A DNA stretch of 64,000 bases from Planctomycetales bacterium 10988 (lineage in GTDB: Bacteria > Planctomycetota > Planctomycetia > Pirellulales > Pb10988). The stretch covers positions 3,748,709 through 3,812,708 of the forward strand of contig CP043547.1 of assembly GCA_009664345.1 (NCBI GenBank). Reading direction: 5' to 3'. The notes under the pieces were generated by a model, which was given only the letters and a program-made list of their open reading frames with translations, did not search any database and had not been told where the DNA came from. The position numbers were made by a program, and so were the translations under genes. Within the stretch, counting starts at the first letter, position 1. Every line of letters begins with the position of its first letter. Positions 55,467 through 63,662 of the stretch are shown one piece after another.

Positions 55467-56831
55467 ATGCCAGCTGTTCCTTCCGAGCAATCTGAAGAAG
55501 CTCTTGCTTCAATATCCTCCCCCTTCGACGAAGACCCTCCCCTGCGCTCGAAAACTCCCCCGCTTTCCCCGGAAATTTTACAGCACCAAAAACAAAACTT
55601 CATCATCCTCTCACTCTACCAGATTTTCCTTCGCATTGGTCGAGTGTTTAAGACCGACTCAGTGATCATGCCGGCGTTTCTGGATTTCGTGATGCCGGCC
55701 GGTTGGCTGCGTGGCTGTTTGCCGATGCTCAACCGTTTCGGGCAAAGCGTGCCGCCGCTGTTGTTCTCCGGCTATCTCAAGCGACTACCGCGAAAACGAA
55801 ACGCCCTGATGTTCACCACGCTGGGCATGGCAATTCCCTTTTATCTCTTGGGGATACTCGTTCTTATCTATTCGAAGACTTCCCCCGGCTGGATGTCGTT
55901 GGTGTTTTTGATCTTATATACCGTGTTCTTTTCCCTCACGGGGCTTTCGCAACTTTGCTATGGAACGGTTCAAGGAAAGCTCGTGCAGACAACGCGGTAC
56001 GGGCGATTGGTTACCTTTTCCACACTCGGCGGAGCGATCCCGGCGGTCTTGGCGGCCTGGTGGCTGATGCCGGGTTGGCTCACGACGCATCCCGGCCTCG
56101 CTTTTGAAAATCTCTTTTTTTGGACAGCGACCCTTTTCCTCGTTTCAGGCTTGTTGGCCTTGTTCCTTTTCGAACCCGCTCAAGAGGTCAATGAGGAGGA
56201 AGAGGAAGAGATCGAAAAGCCCTGGAGCGAAGTCTGGCGGCTAGCCCGGTTTGATAAGAGCTTTCGTAAATTCATTCCACTGGCGATGATCTACAGCTCG
56301 ATTATTATTCTGTTTCCGCACTATCAAGCCCTCGGGCATGAACGGTTCACTTGGGATGATGCCTTCTTTTCAGAACAATTAATGATCTGGGTCGTCGTGC
56401 AAAACCTGAGTGCAGGGCTAGTCAGCGTGTTTATTGGGCCACTGGGCGATCGTCGTGGGAATCGACTCGCGCTCCGTATGATTTTCTTCCTGGCTATGCT
56501 CGGCCCGCTTTTAGCCTTATATTGGGTACAGCATCCTCAAACCGGGGAAGGACTTTATTGGACTGTTTTTGCAATCCTGGGGCTGACTCCCGTCGGCGTT
56601 CGACTCCTGTATAATTACACGTTGGAGATCGGCCCGGCCGAGGAACATCCCCACTATTTAAGTGCAACAGGACTCTGCCTGGCTGTCCCCTTGGGTTTTT
56701 CGCCGATTGTGGGTCTGTTGATCGATGCGTTAGGTTTTGAAATCATTTTTCTATGCGGTTCCGCCCTCATCGGCGGTGGCGGATTTTTAACCTTCCGTCT
56801 GGATGATCCACGCAGAGAGTCGCCAGGTTAA
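55467..56831 (+). CDS. MFS transporter, tandem copy 1
   Basis: A 454-residue polytopic membrane protein with a ~45-residue Pro/Ser/Glu-rich cytoplasmic N-terminus and about eleven or twelve hydrophobic helices. An acidic cytoplasmic loop (E-E-E-E-E-E-I-E-K-P) at about 240-255 divides the two halves, as in MFS proteins. G-P-L-G-D-R-R-G-N-R-L near 325-335 is the MFS loop motif. The substrate cannot be told. The paralogue at 57118 is about the same length and very similar in protein sequence. Confidence 0.8.
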   Translation: MPAVPSEQSEEALASISSPFDEDPPLRSKTPPLSPEILQHQKQNFIILSLYQIFLRIGRVFKTDSVIMPAFLDFVMPAGWLRGCLPMLNRFGQSVPPLLFSGYLKRLPRKRNALMFTTLGMAIPFYLLGILVLIYSKTSPGWMSLVFLILYTVFFSLTGLSQLCYGTVQGKLVQTTRYGRLVTFSTLGGAIPAVLAAWWLMPGWLTTHPGLAFENLFFWTATLFLVSGLLALFLFEPAQEVNEEEEEEIEKPWSEVWRLARFDKSFRKFIPLAMIYSSIIILFPHYQALGHERFTWDDAFFSEQLMIWVVVQNLSAGLVSVFIGPLGDRRGNRLALRMIFFLAMLGPLLALYWVQHPQTGEGLYWTVFAILGLTPVGVRLLYNYTLEIGPAEEHPHYLSATGLCLAVPLGFSPIVGLLIDALGFEIIFLCGSALIGGGGFLTFRLDDPRRESPG

Positions 56832-57117
56832 GAGCCCGTGATCAGAACCCTTCGAAATCAGGTAAATACCGGGAAGAGATGACACCCAATTTACTTTTGA
56901 CCACAAACTCTAAGAGAGGTTCAACTTACTTGATTGATCGCCTTGAGATGATCCCCTCTTCTTCAAAGCAGAATACGATGCGAAATGGGCCTTTGGTAGC
57001 TCGATGAATGTCCCTGCGGACTTCAATCCTAACGAGGTCGAACAAATTGAAACACGTGGATCAAAGAGGTTGAACGCTTTTCCTCCCTATCTCTTCTGAT
57101 GTGAAACTGAGCCTGTT

Positions 57118-58479
57118 ATGCCTGCGGTTCCTTCCGAGGAATCTGAAGAAGCTCTCGCTTCGATTTCCTCCCCTTTCGGCGAAGACCCCCCGCTGAGTTC
57201 GAAAACTCCCCCGCTTTCCCCGGAAATTTTACAACACGAAAAACAGAATCTTCTCGTTCTCTCGTTGTATCAAGTCTTTTTACGCATCGGCTGGGTGTTT
57301 AAAACCGAATCGGTGATCATGCCGGCGTTTCTGGATTTCGTCATGCCGGCCGGTTGGCTGCGAGGCTGCTTGCCGATGCTCAATCGGTTTGGGCAAAGCG
57401 TGCCGCCGCTGTTGTATTCCGGGTATTTAAAGCGACTACCTCGCAAACGAAACGCCTTACTTTTCACCACGCTGGGGATGGCGGTTCCTTTTTATATCCT
57501 GGCCGTGCTGGTGATAATTTATCCCAAGGCTTCGCCCGGTTGGATGCCGGTGGTGTTTTTGCTTTTATATACCGCTTTCTTTTCCTTGACCGGGCTTTCG
57601 CAACTTTGCTATGGAACCGTGCAAGGCAAGCTCGTGCAAGCCACTCGCTATGGACGGCTGTTGACCTTTTCCACCGTCGGCGGAGCGATTCCCGCGGTGC
57701 TGGCGGCCTGGTGGCTGATGCCGGGTTGGCTCACTTCGCGGCACGGCCTCGCTTTTGGCAATCTTTTCCTGTGGACAGCGACCTTCTTTCTTTTCTCGGG
57801 ATTGCTGGCTTTGCTCCTCTTCGAGCCTGCTCAAGAAGCCGATCTCGACGAGGAAGAAGAGATGGAAAAGCCGTGGATTGAAGTTTGGCGGCTGGCTCGC
57901 TTTGATAAGAGCTTTCGCAAGTTCATCCCCGTGGCGATGCTTTATAGTTCGATTATTATGCTCTTTCCGCACTATCAGGCCCTCGCCCGCGAGCGGTTTA
58001 CTTGGGATGCGAGCTTCTTTTCGCAACAGTTGATGATCTGGGTCGTTGTGCAAAATATCAGTGCGGGGCTGGTCAGTTTGGTCCTCGGACCGCTGGGCGA
58101 TCATCGAGGAAATCGTCTGGTACTGCGAACGATTTTCTTTCTGGCGATGCTCGGTCCGCTTTTGGCCTTGTTTTGGGTAGAATATCCTCAGCTTGGCGAA
58201 GGCCTCTATTGGACAGTTTTTTCGATCTTGGGGCTGACTCCCGTAGGGATCAAAATGCTGTATAATTACACCTTGGAGATCGGCCCGGCCGAGGAACATC
58301 CGCATTATTTAAGTGCGACCGGCCTCTGCTTGGCGGCTCCATTCTGTTTCTCGCCGGTGGTTGGTTTGCTGATCGATTCGCTCGGTTTTGAAATCATTTT
58401 CCTGTGCGGCTCCGCCCTCATCGCCGCCGGGGGCATCTTGACCTTTCGTTTGGATGAACCACGCAAACAAAAAGCTTGA
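57118..58479 (+). CDS. MFS transporter, tandem copy 2
   Basis: A 453-residue paralogue of the protein at 55467, with the same N-terminal tail, acidic central loop and G-P-L-G-D-H-R-G-N-R-L motif. The similarity extends about 30 nt upstream of the start codon, so the duplicated unit included the translation signals. Synonymous positions differ freely, so the duplication is not recent. Between the copies (56832-57117) lies an open frame of ~50 codons ending at 57099 with no known family. Confidence 0.8.
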   Translation: MPAVPSEESEEALASISSPFGEDPPLSSKTPPLSPEILQHEKQNLLVLSLYQVFLRIGWVFKTESVIMPAFLDFVMPAGWLRGCLPMLNRFGQSVPPLLYSGYLKRLPRKRNALLFTTLGMAVPFYILAVLVIIYPKASPGWMPVVFLLLYTAFFSLTGLSQLCYGTVQGKLVQATRYGRLLTFSTVGGAIPAVLAAWWLMPGWLTSRHGLAFGNLFLWTATFFLFSGLLALLLFEPAQEADLDEEEEMEKPWIEVWRLARFDKSFRKFIPVAMLYSSIIMLFPHYQALARERFTWDASFFSQQLMIWVVVQNISAGLVSLVLGPLGDHRGNRLVLRTIFFLAMLGPLLALFWVEYPQLGEGLYWTVFSILGLTPVGIKMLYNYTLEIGPAEEHPHYLSATGLCLAAPFCFSPVVGLLIDSLGFEIIFLCGSALIAAGGILTFRLDEPRKQKA

Positions 58480-58591
58480 TTGAAAAACCTCTCGTATGAC
58501 GCAGATAATTTCACCCTGAATGATAGAATGAAGTGGAGTGGGGTGTGGGGAGAGGTTGGTTTAGAGTACTTGTCCGCCGTGGAAGAATGAT

Positions 58592-58605
58592 AAAAAGCGT
58601 TTTTT
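58592..58605. promoter_or_regulatory. A5-N-YR-N-T5 motif, core GCGT
   Basis: Exact instance 28 nt before the hemD-hemE start; here it lies 5' of a gene rather than just after one. Confidence 0.55.
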
Positions 58606-58632
58606 GGTTCTAACGAAGATGATAGGTGAGTC

Positions 58633-60603
58633 ATGTCGACGACGATCCCGCCGGAAGAAAAATCGGTCTCCCAAACGGCTTTGCAAGGGATTCGCGTGTT
58701 GGGATTCGAAAGCCGCCGCTGCGAAGATATGACGCGAATGCTCCAGCGGGCCGGGGCGGAAACCTTTGTGAGTCCGTCGATGCAAGAAGTCGCCCTCGAC
58801 GAAGACCAAGAGGCAGTCAACTTCGCCGAACAGGTGATCGCCGGGAAGTTTGATGTGGTGGTCTTTCTAACAGGCGTCGGCATTCGCCACTGGATGCAGG
58901 CGACCGCGGAAACGATTGAACAGGCTGAGCTTCTCGAAGCCCTTCAGAAAACAACGATCGTCGCCCGCGGACCGAAGCCGGTTTCGGCCTTGCGAGAGTT
59001 GAAGATTCGCCCCGATTACCGCATTCCCGAACCGAATACCTGGCGGGAGATTGTCGATACCCTTTCGAAGGAAATTCCGCTCGCCAACAAGCGTGTCGCG
59101 GTGCAGGAATACGGGCGTTCGAATCCTAATCTCTTGGCCGGGCTGGAAGCGTTGGGGGCTTCGGTGCAAAGTTTCCGCGTCTATCGCTGGGAACTTCCCG
59201 ATGATTTGGGACCGCTCGAAGCGAATCTTCAACGGATCGCCCGGCAAGAAGCGGACGTTCTGCTCTTTACCTCCAGCCCGCAAGTCGTTCATTTCTTGCA
59301 AGTCGCACAGCGGATGGGGATCGAAAGCGAAGTCCGTCAAGGTCTGGAAAACGCCGTGGTCTTGTCGATCGGGCCGACGACGACCGAGCGTCTACACGAA
59401 TTGAAATTGCCGATGGACGGCGAACCGGAACACCCGAAGATGGGCTACTTGGTGAATCTTGCGATCGAGGCAGGGCCGGACATGGTACAGCGAAAGCGAG
59501 CCGGACAGCCAACGATTATTGCTAAGTCATCGCCGGTGGAAGTGCCGTCTGGCGAACCTTCGGATGCACTGCAAGATAGCCTTTTTATGAAAGCCTGTCG
59601 CTTGGAGCCAACGCCACGTCCGCCGATTTGGCTGATGCGGCAGGCCGGTCGCTACATGAAAGAATACCGAGCAGTGAGAGAGGGGCTGACCTTCTTGGAA
59701 CTCTGTAAAAACCCTGATCTTTGCACCGAAGTGATGCTGACCGCGGTGGACCGGCTGGGCGTCGATGCGGCGATTCTCTTTGCCGATCTCTTGCCGATTC
59801 TCGAAGCGATGGGCTTCGATCTTGAATACGTCAAAGGGGACGGTCCGGTCATTCATAATCCTTTGCGGAAAGTGGAAGATTTGAGCCGCGTGCAAGAATT
59901 AGAAGACGCCGACTCGCAAGACTTCGTGCTAGAAACCGTTCGCAAAACCAGAGCGGGTCTGCCGTCAGACATCCCTTTGATTGGGTTTGCCGGGGCTCCA
60001 TTTACTTTGGCCAGCTATGCCATCGAAGGAGGCGGCAGCCGGAATTACCTCAATACCAAGCGTTTCATGTTTCAAAACGAATCGGCTTGGCATGACTTGC
60101 TCGGTCGGCTGGCTCGCAGTGTGGCGATTTACCTCAATGCTCAAATCGAGGCTGGGGCTCAGGCCGTTCAGCTGTTCGATAGTTGGGTAGGATGTCTCAA
60201 CATTGACGATTATCGAAGGTACGTCTTGCCGCATACCCGCAGTGTCATTCAAGCGATTACGCCGGGCACGCCGGTGATTCACTTCGGGGCCGGCAATCCC
60301 ACCTTGTTGCCTGCCTTGCGAGAAGCCGGTGGTGATGTGTTGGGCATTGATTGGCGGACGCGATTGGAGGAAGCTTGGAAGCTCGTCGGTTACGATCGTG
60401 CCGTGCAAGGAAATCTCGATCCGCTTTCGCTGCTGGCTCCGATGGAGGTGATCTTGCAACGAACGGATGACCTTCTCAAGCAAGCCGCTGGGAGACCGGG
60501 GCATATTTTCAACTTGGGACACGGGATCGTTCCACAAACCCCGGTCGAGCATGTGATCGAACTGGTATCGTATATTAAAGGCATTTCCACAGAATCTTCA
60601 TAA
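58633..60603 (+). CDS. hemDE: Fused uroporphyrinogen-III synthase / uroporphyrinogen decarboxylase
   Basis: A 656-residue fusion carrying two consecutive heme-pathway steps. Residues ~15-280 are HemD-like (I-R-V-L-G-F-E-S-R-R, F-L-T-G-V-G-I-R, L-L-F-T-S-S-P-Q-V-V-H-F-L), closing hydroxymethylbilane to uroporphyrinogen III. A short linker to ~314 leads to HemE (~317-652): W-L-M-R-Q-A-G-R-Y-M-K-E-Y-R, the I-L-F-A-D-L-L motif with its catalytic Asp, G-F-A-G-A-P-F-T-L-A-S-Y, and N-L-G-H-G-I near the end. AGGTGAG precedes the ATG. No stop or frameshift lies between the halves. Confidence 0.93.
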   Translation: MSTTIPPEEKSVSQTALQGIRVLGFESRRCEDMTRMLQRAGAETFVSPSMQEVALDEDQEAVNFAEQVIAGKFDVVVFLTGVGIRHWMQATAETIEQAELLEALQKTTIVARGPKPVSALRELKIRPDYRIPEPNTWREIVDTLSKEIPLANKRVAVQEYGRSNPNLLAGLEALGASVQSFRVYRWELPDDLGPLEANLQRIARQEADVLLFTSSPQVVHFLQVAQRMGIESEVRQGLENAVVLSIGPTTTERLHELKLPMDGEPEHPKMGYLVNLAIEAGPDMVQRKRAGQPTIIAKSSPVEVPSGEPSDALQDSLFMKACRLEPTPRPPIWLMRQAGRYMKEYRAVREGLTFLELCKNPDLCTEVMLTAVDRLGVDAAILFADLLPILEAMGFDLEYVKGDGPVIHNPLRKVEDLSRVQELEDADSQDFVLETVRKTRAGLPSDIPLIGFAGAPFTLASYAIEGGGSRNYLNTKRFMFQNESAWHDLLGRLARSVAIYLNAQIEAGAQAVQLFDSWVGCLNIDDYRRYVLPHTRSVIQAITPGTPVIHFGAGNPTLLPALREAGGDVLGIDWRTRLEEAWKLVGYDRAVQGNLDPLSLLAPMEVILQRTDDLLKQAAGRPGHIFNLGHGIVPQTPVEHVIELVSYIKGISTESS

Positions 60604-60623
60604 CCTCGTGTTTGCCCGCGCAA

Positions 60624-60670
60624 GAAAAAACTGAACGCATGACAAAAACCAGGTAATGCCATGCGTTCAG
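60624..60670 (-). terminator. Intrinsic terminator on the minus strand
   Basis: Perfect 11-bp arms (60631-60641 with 60660-60670), followed on the minus strand by TTTTTTCTTG. It ends transcription coming from the Cys-rich gene, just beyond the hemD-hemE stop. Confidence 0.85.
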
Positions 60671-60688
60671 AGGTTCGGACTTTTCGAA

Positions 60689-60773
60689 GCTCGGACAAGT
60701 CCTTCTGAATCGAAGCCAAACACTTCACTGGAGAGTGATGGCATTTCTCGAATCAGTTCAGTTTTGTCAGAGC
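60689..60773 (-). repeat. Structured ~85-nt repeat, copy B
   Basis: Bounded by GCTCGGACAAG and TTTGTCAGAGC, imperfect inverted ends. Similar over its whole length to 61367-61449. It lies between the stop of the Cys-rich gene and the terminator at 60624-60670. Confidence 0.75.
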
Positions 60774-60838
60774 TTTTTAGGTTACTATTGGATGATTGAA
60801 AGGAAATCGCCCATCAAAGAAAGTAGCGGGGATTTAGC

Positions 60839-61342
60839 TTACCGAGCAACGGGGGGGAAAGGAATTGCACGACGAGCCGAAACCGGGTGGACCGGAGTAG
60901 GAGGCATCGGAGGAACCGAGTTCATCTCAGCTTCCGTCGCTGGATTCACGGGTTGCTCCGCATATCCCTCACCACATCCGTAGTTGCAAGGACCGACACC
61001 GCAGGTCCCACAGCTTTCCACGACTTCCCATTTACATTCGCACTTGGTTCCGCATTCGTATTCCTTCTTTTCGAAGGTTTTGACGGTTTTCACGGTGCCA
61101 CAACCAACTTCGCAGCACTTCATCCACGGAAAGCGAATGGCTGGGATGCAAATATCCTTGCATTTCACTTCGTAGCAATGCTTTTCGATGGGCACACGTT
61201 CCATGGTGACCTTACAGGTCTTTTTGACGCAGGTATCGCAATCATCTTTGCAGCAACCATAGTTCGGAGAATGAACTTCAGCGATGGCCATCGATCCAAT
61301 CGAAAGCAACGCCACTGCGAAGAAGAAAAGTTTGGACTTCAT
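60839..61342 (-). CDS. Secreted Cys-rich protein
   Basis: About 167 residues from the ATG at 61342, chosen because AAGGAAAC precedes it and a signal peptide begins there (hydrophobic core ~4-18, cleavage near S-M-A-I-A-E). The mature part has about twenty Cys in C-C, C-x-x-C and C-x-C arrangements between residues ~28 and ~125, including K-K-T-C-K-V and C-K-D-I-C-I-P. The last 40 residues are Pro-rich. Similar proteins occur in planctomycete envelopes, where disulfide-linked Cys-rich proteins have been reported; no enzymatic function is suggested. Flanked by two copies of a structured repeat. Confidence 0.75.
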   Translation of the reverse strand: MKSKLFFFAVALLSIGSMAIAEVHSPNYGCCKDDCDTCVKKTCKVTMERVPIEKHCYEVKCKDICIPAIRFPWMKCCEVGCGTVKTVKTFEKKEYECGTKCECKWEVVESCGTCGVGPCNYGCGEGYAEQPVNPATEAEMNSVPPMPPTPVHPVSARRAIPFPPVAR

Positions 61343-61366
61343 TTTCTTAGTTTCCTTAACTTTGTG

Positions 61367-61449
61367 GCTCGGACAAATCTTCATTCATTGAAGCCAATGC
61401 ACTCGCATTCGAGTGGATAAGTCGTTCTCAATTCAGTTTTTGTCAGAGC
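61367..61449 (-). repeat. Structured ~83-nt repeat, copy A
   Basis: Inverted ends GCTCGGACAAA/TTTGTCAGAGC (10 of 11 match) and an internal CACTCG-CATT-CGAGTG hairpin. It lies in the leader of the Cys-rich gene, 25 nt upstream of its start codon. Confidence 0.75.
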
Positions 61450-61484
61450 TTCTTAAAAATTGATGTTTTTGTCGAAGGCTAGCA

Positions 61485-61510
61485 CGTCCTCAGAATCCTT
61501 GATGAGGACG
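61485..61510 (-). terminator. Hairpin after the porin gene
   Basis: Exact 8-bp arms CGTCCTCA/TGAGGACG with a 10-nt loop, 23 nt beyond the porin stop. No T-run, so a weak terminator or mRNA end structure. Confidence 0.45.
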
Positions 61511-61532
61511 CCTCCTTTAGTACATCGGCGGA

Positions 61533-63035
61533 TCACCAATCGCACATAAATCGGGCACCGACAATATCATATTCGCCAGAGTCCCCGGTTTCGGCCGTCG
61601 CGAAGCGAGATTCCTCAATCCGACCGTGAATATAGTTCAACTGAAGTCGGGAATAAGGAGTCCACCACCAGTTGAGACCGAAGGTGACGCTATCGCCGGT
61701 TCCACCAAGGATGGGATTGATATCGCCATCGGAGAGGTCAGCATACGAGTAGCGAGCGGCAACTTGCCACGCACCCATCCCCGATCCGACTCCACCGCAG
61801 CAACGGTCGACCAAGAAGAAGTTTTCAAAAGGTTTGACACGACCCAAGGTACCCGATTCACGGTCCCAAGGAGTGTGTTCGCCAGTCAGGAAGTAAGAAA
61901 CGTAGACATAGCCACCGTGGAAGTTGATGTTATCAAGACCTTCCGAGCGTTGGAGCCAGACGTTTTGGTATTCACCGACAATTTGCAGGGCACCGACGTT
62001 GACAACGGCTTCAAGCCCCATCAATTCGTAGGTCTCAGCAAAGTCAATCACGCCGGTGTTGAGCCATCGTTGGTTCGAACGGGCTTCCGGACGAGTACGA
62101 AACTCAGCGGTAGACTCATGTTGTCCCGTTCCCGTTCGTCCGGTTCCTTCCATCGAGGCAGGATCCGCGAACGCACCGGAAATCGCCCAGTGAGCATATC
62201 CTCGGCCATCGGAGCATTCATCGTACCAGATGGTATGCGCGAAACGACCGCAGATTTCTCCTTGCCAAGGGTCACCGATGGGACCAGCGTCCGATTGAGC
62301 GATTTCACCCATGTAGGCACCGTATCGCCAGTTGAATTCTTGGTTATCCGAGACCCCGTAGGAACAAACCCCAATCCGTCGAGCATCTTGATTGAAGGCT
62401 TCAATAATATAAGGACGTTCCATGAAGACGTTGTAACGACTTGAATTCAAGTGATCTAAGCCATAAGTACGCTTTTGGTTCCCGATCAATACGGTTTGCA
62501 GGACGGGAAGTTCCTCCCAGCCAAAAAAGCAGTCACGATATTGGCTATCGTTCCCGCCGGCCAGTTCCATTTCGAATTTATAGAGCATGTTTGCCGGCAG
62601 ATCGCCTTTGACCCCGACACGCATCCGGCGGAAAGCGACCCGATCTTCAGGGCTTTCATCAATGCTTCCGCGTTCGATCTGATTGACAAGCGGCGAATCC
62701 CCAGGGAATCCCCAGACATCAAGGTGAATTCGACCGAAGAAGGAAATCGTTGGCTTGCCCGCTGCCTTTTTCTTTTCTTCTTCCTTGGCTTCTTTCGCTT
62801 CCTTGAAAGCCGTTTCTAATTCTTCGACGCGTTTGGAGAGCGAATCATCCTCAGACGTAGAAGCTGCGGCGGCTTCCGCAAAACTCGTTTGGTAGGGCTG
62901 AGGAGGGGCCGGAGGAAAATATTGCGATTCCACGTGCTGCGCGGAAGCAAGGTTCGTGGCTCCTAAGAGGACAACACCCCAAATGCCCCATTTGAGGCGG
63001 GGTATCATCCTCGTTGTAAATCCATTTACTTTCAT
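61533..63035 (-). CDS. OprP/OprO-like outer-membrane porin
   Basis: About 500 residues from the ATG at 63035, chosen because GGAGT lies 8 nt upstream. A signal peptide ends near S-A-Q (residue ~33). A coiled coil (~60-90, S-L-S-K-R-V-E-E-L-E) would serve as a periplasmic or peptidoglycan-side stalk, and a beta-barrel follows with G-R-I-H-L-D-V-W, R-R-M-R-V-G-V-K-G and an aromatic C-terminus (F-M-C-D-W). This matches the phosphate-selective porin O/P family as found in planctomycetes. Whether it is phosphate-specific is not decidable; no pst genes are nearby. Confidence 0.85.
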   Translation of the reverse strand: MKVNGFTTRMIPRLKWGIWGVVLLGATNLASAQHVESQYFPPAPPQPYQTSFAEAAAASTSEDDSLSKRVEELETAFKEAKEAKEEEKKKAAGKPTISFFGRIHLDVWGFPGDSPLVNQIERGSIDESPEDRVAFRRMRVGVKGDLPANMLYKFEMELAGGNDSQYRDCFFGWEELPVLQTVLIGNQKRTYGLDHLNSSRYNVFMERPYIIEAFNQDARRIGVCSYGVSDNQEFNWRYGAYMGEIAQSDAGPIGDPWQGEICGRFAHTIWYDECSDGRGYAHWAISGAFADPASMEGTGRTGTGQHESTAEFRTRPEARSNQRWLNTGVIDFAETYELMGLEAVVNVGALQIVGEYQNVWLQRSEGLDNINFHGGYVYVSYFLTGEHTPWDRESGTLGRVKPFENFFLVDRCCGGVGSGMGAWQVAARYSYADLSDGDINPILGGTGDSVTFGLNWWWTPYSRLQLNYIHGRIEESRFATAETGDSGEYDIVGARFMCDW

Positions 63036-63660
63036 CAGATAGACTCCATTGGGTAAGGTTACGTTGACGTGTAGTATCGCTTTGATAGAAAACATCCAAT
63101 GCTTTCACCTGATTACCTTTTCGACCCAGGAAGTCCAAAGAAATTATGAAGATTGTTTGTATCTGTAGTGCTTAGAACAACAGAATCTTACAGAATCGTC
63201 AAAACCCCTCTCATTCACCCATTCACTTCATTTCCCTATCTAAAAAACTACCCAAAAAGCTTTGATTCCCTATTGAAGAAAGCCGATAACCTCTTCATAT
63301 TTATCGAGTTTTCATTGATATTTCATCTTACTTCCAAGTGATGAAGCCCATCGCACCGACAGTGGCATCCAAGGCGCCTGCCTCAGGTAAAATGTTCAAG
63401 TTACACAACTTATGCGGGGTCAATCTTGAGAGGAAACAGCAGCCAAGCCTCACGAATACGACAGAAAATGAGAAAATGATCCGAGCGTTCAAGCATTGAG
63501 GCACCAGGATTGGTATCAAGCAAGGACACCTTCCTCGGCCATCGTGGACCATGTTGACAGTCTCAGAGGCAACGCGTAGGCTATATCGTGGAAATGGCAC
63601 TCCCGGCAAGGGACAATCTTTCCTACATAACAACGATTAGCGATGCGGTTTTTGATTGTG
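63036..63660. other. Region without recognised genes
   Basis: Leader of the porin gene on the minus side, then AT-rich sequence to about 63330 and more GC-rich sequence to 63660. Open frames of 60-100 codons on either strand have no recognisable motif or ribosome-binding site. Confidence 0.35.
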
Positions 63661-63662
63661 TT

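Noticed and set aside
56947-57099. Open frame of about 50 codons between the MFS copies
   Set aside because: It looks somewhat protein-like but has no start context or homologue that I can name; left as a note rather than a gene.
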